52,232 nt of DNA from contig PFOR01000009.1 in the NCBI GenBank assembly GCA_002792635.1, positions 1 to 52,232 on the forward strand, written 5' to 3'. This stretch comes from Candidatus Pacearchaeota archaeon CG_4_10_14_0_2_um_filter_35_33. Lineage in GTDB: Archaea > Nanobdellota > Nanobdellia > Pacearchaeales > GW2011-AR1. A model generated the notes under the pieces. That model ran no database searches, was not told the DNA's origin, and worked only from the letters and a program-made list of their open reading frames with translations. The position numbers and the translations under genes were made by a program. Shown piece by piece: positions 38,394 to 46,902 of the stretch (positions are counted from its first letter, which is position 1; the number at the start of each line of letters is the position of its first letter).

Positions 38394-38643
38394 TTTTAAC
38401 CATTTCCCAAAGCTCTTCTTTTATTGTCTTATCTCTTTTGCCTTCCTTCAAAGACTTCATAATCTTATCATAAAAGCCAGGGTAATTATTTTTTATTCTA
38501 TCAAGTTTTAATTTAATATATTCATTTTTACATTTATCTGAGCAAAACAACAAGACTTTTTCATTTGAAAATTGCGGAGCTAACCAGATTCCAGAATTAA
38601 ATTCTTTTCCACATGATTTGCATTTTTCACTCATCCCCTCCAA
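38371..38643 (-). CDS. Small treble-clef-like zinc-finger protein
   Basis: CKSCGKEF...LLFCSDKCKNEY. Confidence 0.6.
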   Translation of the reverse strand: MEGMSEKCKSCGKEFNSGIWLAPQFSNEKVLLFCSDKCKNEYIKLKLDRIKNNYPGFYDKIMKSLKEGKRDKTIKEELWEMVKSEEWRNE

Positions 38644-38660
38644 CCTCCAAAAACATCAAA

Positions 38661-38675
38661 CGAAAAGTTTAAATA
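38661..38675 (+). promoter_or_regulatory. Archaeal BRE/TATA element upstream of candidate ncRNA
   Basis: CGAAAAGTTTAAATA about 25 nt before a G-rich non-coding region; the TATA part could also serve the minus-strand operon. Confidence 0.5.
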
Positions 38676-38698
38676 TTTCATAGTTCTATAATAATCAT

Positions 38699-38790
38699 GC
38701 AGGGGGACGCAACCTGACGAAAGCCACATACACTTATGTGCTGGTGTGGGGAGTAGGATTGACGGACGCCATAACCCTACATTTATTTTG
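38699..38790 (+). ncRNA. Candidate structured ncRNA of unknown family
   Basis: GC-rich against an AT-rich background, no ORF; hairpins CACATA-CACT-TATGTG, CAGG..CCTG, GTAGG..CCTAC; T-rich end. Confidence 0.4.
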
Positions 38791-38800
38791 TTTTCTTGAG

Positions 38801-39268
38801 TCATTTCTGTTTATTCCTCTCTATATTTAATAAAGTATCCAAAACAAGGCTCGCTTGATATTCGGGTGTTCCTCTAATTAGTTCGCTTTCTTTTTTAACA
38901 ATTACTCTTTTACCATCAACAAATCCAACTAACTTATTAAAAGCCTTATATTGACGATTATCTATCGAAATAAAAATTATGCACTTTTCATGTTTTTTTA
39001 TGAATTCTAAAACATCGGCATATATGTCTGCATTATTATATAATTCTTTGATTTTATATCTTAAGAAAAAGGAGAGTATCTTATTTCTTTTTATCCTTTT
39101 TTTCATCGATTTAAGATATTCTTTCTTATGTCTTAGATTTTTATAATGGGTAAATTTCGTTATCTTGGGCAATAACTCAAACATCTTTTCATAACTGATT
39201 ATACTGTATCCAATAAGATTTTCTGAAAAGTCTATAAAAATGTAATAATCAAATTGTTTAAACTTCAT
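38801..39268 (-). CDS. Uncharacterised protein paired with RHH-like gene
   Basis: 155-aa ORF (YYIFIDFSENLIGYSI...IIFISIDNRQYKAFNKL) overlapping the upstream ORF. Confidence 0.5.
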   Translation of the reverse strand: MKFKQFDYYIFIDFSENLIGYSIISYEKMFELLPKITKFTHYKNLRHKKEYLKSMKKRIKRNKILSFFLRYKIKELYNNADIYADVLEFIKKHEKCIIFISIDNRQYKAFNKLVGFVDGKRVIVKKESELIRGTPEYQASLVLDTLLNIERNKQK

Positions 39269-39461
39269 CTTTTAAAACGCCTCCTAGCTTTTTATTAACC
39301 TCTTTCTGCACAAGCTCTCTCAATTTTTGATGAAGGCTTTTTGGTTTACCATTTATGCCCTCGGTTTCGCAGATCTTCATAAGGTTGGCAAACTCCGAAC
39401 GATAAAGCTTAGTTGAGATAACTCGTCTTTCTTCACCTCGTAAAGGATTCTTTTTTACCAT
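39258..39461 (-). CDS. Small basic RHH-like regulator/antitoxin
   Basis: 67-aa ORF RRVISTKLYRSEFANLMKICETEGINGKPKSLHQKLRELV. Confidence 0.45.
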   Translation of the reverse strand: MVKKNPLRGEERRVISTKLYRSEFANLMKICETEGINGKPKSLHQKLRELVQKEVNKKLGGVLKDEV

Positions 39462-39518
39462 TCAAAATACAAAAATGGAAAGTATATAAAGATTGCTATA
39501 AATCGGTCTACCGATTTT

Positions 39519-39875
39519 TTAATTATGTGCAAGTATTGGGCTAGCAAACTCTGTCTTTCTTAATGGGGGCATTGGTTGAGAGAATTGCTTGCCTTTTGAT
39601 TGTAACACAACTAAAAGCATCCATTGATTTCTAAAACTTTTATATTCAATTCTTGCAGAGTTTAGTTCAGATAAAAAACTCTTATTTATCTCAGGATTAA
39701 ACGAACCAAAAAATTCACTAGCATCCATTATTTCTATTCCAACAACCCCATCATCACTATCCAAGTCAAGAACTATTCCTTCTGACACCTCCAAACTTTC
39801 TTTAACATCTTCATTATGTTCATAAATAACTAAAATATCATTCTCATCATCGTAGTCGTATTTCATATTATTCAT
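39519..39875 (-). CDS. DUF2283-like antitoxin-type protein
   Basis: MKYDYDDENDILVIYEHNEDVKESLEVSEGIVLDLDSDDGVVGIEIMDASEFF. Confidence 0.7.
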   Translation of the reverse strand: MNNMKYDYDDENDILVIYEHNEDVKESLEVSEGIVLDLDSDDGVVGIEIMDASEFFGSFNPEINKSFLSELNSARIEYKSFRNQWMLLVVLQSKGKQFSQPMPPLRKTEFASPILAHN

Positions 39876-40207
39876 TGTATTTCTAAGTTTTTAAATCTTT
39901 TTTTGTTATATTTAGACAAGGTTTTCCTACCTAGAGGATAGGCAGTAATTACTCTTAATCTATCTCTAATAGTTATTATGTAAACTCTGCCTTTCCTTTT
40001 TGAATAAACATAAAATAGTGCATATCTTAATTCCTTATTGACTCTTTGCTTTTCAACAAATTTCAAATTTTTAAGAGAAAACAAATCCTCAACTACTTCT
40101 TCTTTTGTTGCCTTTATTCTATTCAAGAGATATTTTTCCAATTTTCCAAACTCAAAATCCTCTTTAGAGTACTTTTCTAATAACTCTTTAGCCTCTTTTA
40201 TTTCCAT
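39872..40207 (-). CDS. Toxin-like partner of the DUF2283 protein
   Basis: 111-aa basic ORF, ATGA-type overlap with 39519-39875; YVYSKRKGRVYIITIRDRLRVITAYPLGRKTLSKY. Confidence 0.5.
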   Translation of the reverse strand: MEIKEAKELLEKYSKEDFEFGKLEKYLLNRIKATKEEVVEDLFSLKNLKFVEKQRVNKELRYALFYVYSKRKGRVYIITIRDRLRVITAYPLGRKTLSKYNKKRFKNLEIQ

Positions 40208-40208
40208 T

Positions 40209-42953
40209 TTATTTCCATCTCAATTCTTTACATTTCTTAACAACATGTTCTAATTGCTTTAATGTAAACTTATCTAATGGCCTTTCTTCTGTTAAAGGAT
40301 GTTTAGCTAAATCCTTTAGTTCAATATGCTTTGTCCTAACAAAAACTTCTTTTAATAATCTTAAAAATTTTAATTGCTCGGAGTTGTAATGCTCATTTCT
40401 TGAAAGTACATACTTATCAAATTCCATCTTTATAATCCCTTCAGGATCAGGAAGGTCTTTTAACCCAATTATTTGCCTCAAAAAGATAACAAAATCAACC
40501 TTAAGGATATTCTGCAAATTATCAATAGTCCAAGTAGGATTTAAACCAGAAAGCTTTTTTTCAATCTCTAAGAGTTCATCAGAAGTTACACCTTCACCAA
40601 ACCTAATTTTTTTAATAAGTGAATCTTTTTCTAAAAGCTCAATTAAATCAGGGTTCTCTTTAATCTCGTGCTTTATTTCTTCAACACTTAAAACAATATC
40701 CGGAGCATTTACTCTTAACATCTTTTTCCTGTCCTTTTCGTAATAAATCAATAAAGGGGCTATTTCTCTAATTAAGAAATCAGCATCATCAAAAGTCAAA
40801 TCACCCCAAAACTTATCACCTAAGACTTTTTTCAGTTCATCACTTTTTGCCTGCACAACTTCTAAACCTTTCTCCCAAATGTTCTCAACTCTTTCTTGAA
40901 CAAAATCTTGAACTTTCCAAATCTTATCCTTATCATCTTCTTTTATAGCATCAAATAGCTTAACGCACTGAGATATAAAATAATAAACCTTTGAATTATC
41001 TGTTTTAGAGTAAATCAATAAAGGGGCTATTTCTTCTTTCAATGTTTTTATGTGGTCTTTTAATTCAAACTTTTTAGAAACAACTTTTTTAATAATTGAG
41101 GCTTTCTCCATAACAACAGGAGAATCCATATCAATTGTCTTTATAGTATCTCTAATTTCTTTTTCTAATATTTTTCTTTGCTTATCATCAAGCTTTTTCT
41201 TTAATAAATCAACTTGTTCTAAGAAAATTCTTGTTTTAGCATCCATCACAGCAGATTTAGCCCTTGATTTGTCAAGCTTATGAAAAATTACATTTGAATG
41301 ATCCCCAAACTTAAAATCTAAAATTAAAAAGTTCTCTTTGACATGGATTCCATCTTTTGAAGGCAATCTATCTTTAAATCTACAAGCTTCTAAATTTCTT
41401 GTTCCTCTTCCCAACATCTGCCAAAATCTGATAGGAGAGAAAACAGGCCTTACAAAAACTAAATTACATATTTCAGGAATATCTACTCCAGTATCTAAAA
41501 CACCGACAGATAAAGCAATTCTAGGTTCATCATATCTATCAAATCTTTTAACTTCATCCATATACCTTGACCTATCTGAAGTTATAACCCTCACATCTTT
41601 AGCTAAAACAGGATATAACTTATCAAAGATTTCTTTTAATGAATCAGCATGTTTTACACTAGCACAAAAGAAAATAGTCTTACATGGCCTACCATCATCA
41701 GATTTATAGCAACGATCTACAAATTCTCTAACAATAAGTTCATTTGTTCTGGCATCTGTAAAATACCTCTCAAACCTTGTTCCCGGAAGTTCTGCCACCT
41801 CAGGATTTTCTTCTTGTTCCTTAAGAGCCTGTTTTAAATCCTTAGTTAATTTTGCCCCTTTAATTCCAAGAGTTAAAACTTGAGTATCAATAACATCCGC
41901 AACATAAGGCACTAAAACATTATCATTAACAGCAGTATCATAATCATAAGCAACTGTTGGCTTTTTATATTCACAATCAAACAAATCAAAAGTATCTCTT
42001 GTTTCCTCACTTGAAGGAGTTGCTGTAAGCCCTAATTTTAAACAATCAAAATACTGAAATAAAATATTATTCTTTTCATAAAAAGATCTATGGGCTTCAT
42101 CAAACACAATTAAATCAAATTCTGCAACTCCAAACTTTTCAAACATAGGCCTTTTTCTTTTATTGTCGTCATCGGTAAGAGTTTGAACTGTTGACGTATA
42201 AAGTGTAGCTGTATCTGAAAAACCTTCAACATTCAACTCACAAACAGGATCTGAAAAAAATGACTTAAACCCTCTTTCCTTAGCTTGATTTGATAATGAA
42301 ATCCTATCAACAACAAACAATACATTCTTAACATAACCTGCTTTAATTAAAGCATCAATAATAGCCATAGATACTCTTGTCTTTCCTGTTCCTGTTGCCA
42401 TATTGATTAAGGCAGATCTATGGCCTTTTTCATAATGCTTAAGAATCTGTTTAACTGCTTCTATACTTCTGGCACGATCAACTATTTTTTTATTTAACTT
42501 AACTTGGGAAGGTTTAATCTCATGCTCAAAAAGATATGCTCTTCTATGAAGGTCTTTTTGTGAAAAAGGAAGTAAAACTTTTCTCCTTCTGTCTTTTTGG
42601 TCTATAAAATACCATGTTTCTCCATTAGTGAGAAAAATAGGAATTGTTTTTTTGAGTTTTTTCTCAATATCTTCTTGATAAGTTTTTGCTTGTATCTCCC
42701 CTTTCTTAAAATCTACCGAACTTCTCTTTGCTTCAATAATGGCAAGAGGAGAGTTATTTTCATCTAAAAGCAGATAATCAATAAATCTATCCTTCCCTCT
42801 TTCAACCTTTCCACTAAAAGGAACATACTCTTTAGTTTTAAAATTAGATTTGAGAGAGTTTACTTCTTCCTTAATATATTTCTTCATCCATCCAACTAGC
42901 TCTAGCTTTGGATCTATTATTTTTTTTCTTGTGTCTTTCTCTGATAAGTCCAT
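40209..42953 (-). CDS. hsdR: Type I restriction endonuclease, R subunit
   Basis: PD-(D/E)XK FIDYLLLDENNSPLAIIEAKR, Walker A NMATGTGKTRVSM, DEAHRS, GRGTRN. Confidence 0.93.
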   Translation of the reverse strand: MDLSEKDTRKKIIDPKLELVGWMKKYIKEEVNSLKSNFKTKEYVPFSGKVERGKDRFIDYLLLDENNSPLAIIEAKRSSVDFKKGEIQAKTYQEDIEKKLKKTIPIFLTNGETWYFIDQKDRRRKVLLPFSQKDLHRRAYLFEHEIKPSQVKLNKKIVDRARSIEAVKQILKHYEKGHRSALINMATGTGKTRVSMAIIDALIKAGYVKNVLFVVDRISLSNQAKERGFKSFFSDPVCELNVEGFSDTATLYTSTVQTLTDDDNKRKRPMFEKFGVAEFDLIVFDEAHRSFYEKNNILFQYFDCLKLGLTATPSSEETRDTFDLFDCEYKKPTVAYDYDTAVNDNVLVPYVADVIDTQVLTLGIKGAKLTKDLKQALKEQEENPEVAELPGTRFERYFTDARTNELIVREFVDRCYKSDDGRPCKTIFFCASVKHADSLKEIFDKLYPVLAKDVRVITSDRSRYMDEVKRFDRYDEPRIALSVGVLDTGVDIPEICNLVFVRPVFSPIRFWQMLGRGTRNLEACRFKDRLPSKDGIHVKENFLILDFKFGDHSNVIFHKLDKSRAKSAVMDAKTRIFLEQVDLLKKKLDDKQRKILEKEIRDTIKTIDMDSPVVMEKASIIKKVVSKKFELKDHIKTLKEEIAPLLIYSKTDNSKVYYFISQCVKLFDAIKEDDKDKIWKVQDFVQERVENIWEKGLEVVQAKSDELKKVLGDKFWGDLTFDDADFLIREIAPLLIYYEKDRKKMLRVNAPDIVLSVEEIKHEIKENPDLIELLEKDSLIKKIRFGEGVTSDELLEIEKKLSGLNPTWTIDNLQNILKVDFVIFLRQIIGLKDLPDPEGIIKMEFDKYVLSRNEHYNSEQLKFLRLLKEVFVRTKHIELKDLAKHPLTEERPLDKFTLKQLEHVVKKCKELRWK

Positions 42954-42997
42954 AAATATAACAAGATAAACCGCTTAAAAAAGCTATCTTAATGTAA

Positions 42998-43366
42998 GTT
43001 CAAACTATCTTAATCACTGGAATTTTCATAGTCTCTGTGGTTTCTATTGCTGCAATAATAACCGTTCTAGTCTTATTTGTTCAAAGCATTGTTTTAGCCT
43101 TTGCAATCACTATCGCAACAATATTCTTCTATACAATGAAACGACCCCCTCTAAGGGTGTATTTCCATAGATTTATTCTATCGGAGTTAAGGGCCACAAT
43201 AGGCTCAATGGAAACAATAGTCCTTTCGGTAGCAAGTATAATTGCAATTCCTCTTGTTGGTTTAGCAGTAGACATATTAGGACCAAGAATAGCTATATTC
43301 CTTTCAGCAATACTATTAGCCCCAGGAATTATAATATTCTATAAAATCAAAGACGCTAAGAAATAA
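42998..43366 (+). pseudogene. MFS transporter C-terminal fragment
   Basis: Frame without upstream start: TILITGIFIVSVVSIAAIITVL...ATIGSMETIVLSVASIIAIPLVGLAVDILGPRIAIFLSAILL. Confidence 0.65.
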
Positions 43367-43428
43367 TTTCTCATAAAATAAAAAAGAGAGAAAGTTAAAA
43401 AAAATAAAAAGAAAAAAGGAAACAAAAT

Positions 43429-44655
43429 TTAGTAATAACTTTCTCCGAACTCTTCGTTCTTCTCAGGCTTCCTTGTCAATAGAACGATAAGAACAATTAA
43501 CAAGACTATAAAGATTATAGCCAAGATTATTGTTAGAACAACAGCAGCGGAATCGCCACCGAATGATGTTCCTTCAACTCTAGCTGTAAAGTTTTCAGTC
43601 TGGATAAGTCCTTCATCGCTGTGTACGTTTACGGTAAAGCCATAGTTTCCTTCCTTGCTAGCATCTGCCGTGAACTTAACAGTTCTGGCAGAGCCGGCAG
43701 GAACAACTACTATTGACTCGTCAAAGTCGACATTCAAACCCTCATCAGCATCTACGATTAACTCGTAAATCTTGATTTCATCGCCTGCATTAACCAAGGT
43801 AATGCTGTAACTTCCTTCTGAACCAACAGCAAAATCATCAGAATTAGATCCTGAATAAATTGTGCTTTTATCAGTGGAACCAACAACAACAATTCTCTTG
43901 ATAACAGTTGTAGTGGAGTCATCGTTGTAAGCAGTAACTTCAATTTCGTAAACACCAGTCTCTACATTGGAAGGTAGCATCAAATACATCCTTCTTTCAG
44001 CAGAGTCGTGTTCATCTTCATCAACTCCTTCGATTGGGTCTTTAGGTGCAAGATCGCCAAAGTAGGCTCTTGTATTTATTCCCAATACAGGAATTTCTGC
44101 TTCAACAAATGTGTCTTCAGCCTCATGTCTTCCTCTGTTCTTCAAAACAATGTCCAAGGCAACGCTTTCACCTGCTTCAACCTCTGTACTAGGGGTATTA
44201 ACAGACAAAATTTCAACCTCGTAGTTGCTTCTCTGAACGTTAAGGTCTACATGATACTCAACGACAGATCCGTCTTCTGTTTCGATGGAAATCTCAAGGG
44301 TTCTTTCTTCGTCTGGATCAATCTTGTAAGGCAAACCGATATGTAGGTTTTCTCTGTAAGTGCTTTCAGCTATTACATCAAACCTTTCAGTTGCTTCAGA
44401 AAGTCCAGGCTCACCAATTATTCGAGCGTAAACTCGGACATCGTCCTTGTCTTCGTTTGCTGTAAATTTAACTGCAATAGCTACAGTTTCACCAGCAGTA
44501 ACAGTTGCACTTTCTCCTTCTTCATAAAAGATGCCATCAACCCAGACACCGTTTATGGTGGCGAATGCACTTACTGTAGGAGCTAAAACTAGCACCAACA
44601 AAAACACTGCGACAAGTGAAGCCAAAACATTTTTGGCTCTCATTTTGGTTTCCAT
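43429..44655 (-). CDS. Secreted cell-surface protein with CARDB-like repeats and C-terminal TM
   Basis: Signal peptide, repeated beta-rich segments, C-terminal TM before basic tail. Confidence 0.7.
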   Translation of the reverse strand: METKMRAKNVLASLVAVFLLVLVLAPTVSAFATINGVWVDGIFYEEGESATVTAGETVAIAVKFTANEDKDDVRVYARIIGEPGLSEATERFDVIAESTYRENLHIGLPYKIDPDEERTLEISIETEDGSVVEYHVDLNVQRSNYEVEILSVNTPSTEVEAGESVALDIVLKNRGRHEAEDTFVEAEIPVLGINTRAYFGDLAPKDPIEGVDEDEHDSAERRMYLMLPSNVETGVYEIEVTAYNDDSTTTVIKRIVVVGSTDKSTIYSGSNSDDFAVGSEGSYSITLVNAGDEIKIYELIVDADEGLNVDFDESIVVVPAGSARTVKFTADASKEGNYGFTVNVHSDEGLIQTENFTARVEGTSFGGDSAAVVLTIILAIIFIVLLIVLIVLLTRKPEKNEEFGESYY

Positions 44656-44779
44656 TTTAGTTTAGTTGATAATTCAACCAATAACCCTTTTATAAACTTT
44701 ATGGTGACAACAATGTTGTTATATTATGTAGTAACAAATAAGCAAAAAATATATAAATGGTATACCAAAGTATATATCT

Positions 44780-44995
44780 ATGAAATCGACGACAAAACAA
44801 CAAAATAATGAAATAACCACTATCAAACTTTCCAAAAAAACAAAGGCTAGATTAGACAATTTAAAAACATATAAAAGGGAGACTTACGAGGATACAATAT
44901 CCAAAATCCTTGGTATACTGAACTTATGTAAGGTCAATCCAGCCCACGCCAAGTCAAAATTGCTACAGATAGATAGACAGAAATTATTCAAGTAA
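44780..44995 (+). CDS. RHH/VapB-like small protein
   Basis: TTIKLSKKTKARLDNLKTYKRETYEDTISKIL. Confidence 0.6.
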   Translation: MKSTTKQQNNEITTIKLSKKTKARLDNLKTYKRETYEDTISKILGILNLCKVNPAHAKSKLLQIDRQKLFK

Positions 44996-45763
44996 TTCCA
45001 GACCTTCAATACAATCGTCAATCATATCAGGACTCTCATTTATCAGGACCACATCCTTTTCTGGCAGGTTTTTGAATAACTCTTTCCATTCCTTTCTCCC
45101 TGTTTTCCTGTGTTTCTTCTCTCCCTTCTCCCCATATATGATGCCAGAAAAATGGCAATGCCATTTCTTTCCTGGGAAAAGCCTTCCAATCTTATCGTAA
45201 TCAACCTTCTTATCTCTCGCAAGAATATGCGCAAAATCAATACACGCAGAACATCCAGCATCCTTGCATAAATTAGAAATTTCTTCAATGCTCCCAAAAA
45301 CATTCACTTTTCCCATAGTCTCAGGATAAAGCTCCACTTTCCAGCCATTCTTTTTTATAACAGACATAATATCTTGGATTCCAGATTTTATCATATCATA
45401 AGCCCCTTCTTTATTCTTTCCATAATACCCCGGATGGAATACTACTCCTGAAGCTTTCAACCAGCTAGCAACCTCACAACAAGCTAGAATCCTGGTCTTG
45501 CTAGCCTCTCTCTTTTCCTTTTCCTGGCTATTCAAATTAACAAAATATGGAGCATGAATGCTTAATGAGATTCCAAGCTCTTTAGCCTTCTTTCCTATCC
45601 TGACAGCATCCTCCTTATTCTTAATATAAACACTATAAGTGAATGCAATCTCACATGCCTTAAATCCGAGTCTATGATATTCTTCCAGCCTCTCCTCAGC
45701 CTCCTTAACACTTCCTAAACCTGCCGGCCCTATTTTTATTGCCATACTTATTGCTTTGAACAA
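44984..45763 (-). CDS. Endonuclease IV-like (AP endonuclease family 2) TIM barrel
   Basis: SIHAPYFVNLNS, VVFHPGYYG, LYPETMGK, ACIDFAHILA, CHFSGI. Confidence 0.85.
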   Translation of the reverse strand: MFKAISMAIKIGPAGLGSVKEAEERLEEYHRLGFKACEIAFTYSVYIKNKEDAVRIGKKAKELGISLSIHAPYFVNLNSQEKEKREASKTRILACCEVASWLKASGVVFHPGYYGKNKEGAYDMIKSGIQDIMSVIKKNGWKVELYPETMGKVNVFGSIEEISNLCKDAGCSACIDFAHILARDKKVDYDKIGRLFPGKKWHCHFSGIIYGEKGEKKHRKTGRKEWKELFKNLPEKDVVLINESPDMIDDCIEGLELLE

Positions 45764-45794
45764 ATCTTTTTATATTTTCTCTAAAACCAGAATT

Positions 45795-46397
45795 CTAAAA
45801 CCTTAATAAATTATTATTACACACTTCCAAAAGAATTTCATGAGGTCCCAATCTATCAAACTCAATTGGATTTTGGATAATTAATTCAGGCATTCTAAAA
45901 CTACTATTATATTCATCGGCAGGAACTCCGAAAATGCATATTTTCTAGTAGCATTAGTTACATTTCAGATACCATTCCATTGCCAATCAGCGAAATGGGC
46001 TCTATCGACAACAAAAGCCCCATCACTAGGTAAGATCTCAAATTTAACTCCCATTATATATATTATCATATGAAAATATCCTAATACCTACTTGCAAAAT
46101 ATCCCATTCTCTTCCTCCATACTCATAATCTTGCCAAGATCTTGGTGCTTTTTCGTTAGGAAAAGCGTAAATGTAGCCATCGCGAGCTCAGTTTGGCAAT
46201 CCAGGAACACTACCTAATGGAACAAGTCTTCTATTTGGCTTAAGGGTTTTATCCTTCCTCTCTTTTTTCAATTTCTTCCAATTATCTATTATTATGTCAA
46301 GGTTGCTTGAGCATCCAAAAGTTCAAACAAACCCCACATTTTAGTGTGGAGTAAAACACAAGAACTTTTTGATGTAATGGAATTCAATCTTTACCAT
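45795..46397 (-). pseudogene. Decayed gene interrupted by repeat copy D
   Basis: MVKIEFHY / repeat D / IIDNWKKLKKERKDKTLKPNRRLVPLGSVPGLPN*ARDGYIYAFPNEKAPRSWQDYEYGGREWDIL, then MGVKFEILPSDGAFVVDRAHFADWQWNGI*NVTNATRKYAF and a frameshift. Confidence 0.5.
46291..46373 (+). repeat. PATE/MITE-like repeat copy D
   Basis: ATTATGTCAAGGTTGCTTGAGCATCCAAAAGTTCAAACAAACCCCACATTTTAGTGTGGAGTAAAACACAAGAACTTTTTGAT. Confidence 0.85.
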
Positions 46398-46432
46398 AGA
46401 AATCGAAAATTTGTACAGTTTTTAAAACTGTC

Positions 46433-46870
46433 TCATCCTAAATCAGCTAATGCATCATCCAAACCGTCCAATAAATATTGGTGTAGTTTCTCTATAATCC
46501 TTTCCTGCAATTTTTCTTTTAATTCACCACTACAAGCCTTTAAATCTTCATCAGGATAGTTTGCAAAACCAAGCGGGAAATAACAATCCATCGAATTGCC
46601 CTCATACTCTCTCAAGCCCAAGTCACCTTCCTTAGCCATTAAAAGTGTAACATCAACCCTACACTCCCTTCCAACACTACCCACAACCTCATATTTCCAA
46701 GAGACTTCAGTTTCTTCATTAATATAAGAAGCAGGCGAACAAGCCCTCATACTCTCTTCAAAACAACCATACGTATCACAACTAATAGGTCTTGAAATAA
46801 AATACACAATCAAAAATATCAATGCCAGAATTACCCACGCTACAATAAAATATACCTCTTTGCTTCTCAT
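46433..46870 (-). CDS. Hypothetical single-TM protein
   Basis: 145-aa ORF with N-terminal TM. Confidence 0.55.
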   Translation of the reverse strand: MRSKEVYFIVAWVILALIFLIVYFISRPISCDTYGCFEESMRACSPASYINEETEVSWKYEVVGSVGRECRVDVTLLMAKEGDLGLREYEGNSMDCYFPLGFANYPDEDLKACSGELKEKLQERIIEKLHQYLLDGLDDALADLG

Positions 46871-46902
46871 AAATAGAATAATTAGTAAGGATATTTAAGT
46901 TT

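Noticed and set aside
38699-38790. Hammerhead ribozyme (CTGACGA...GAAA)
   Set aside because: CTGACGA and GAAA overlap, with no room for stem II, so the hammerhead core is not satisfied.
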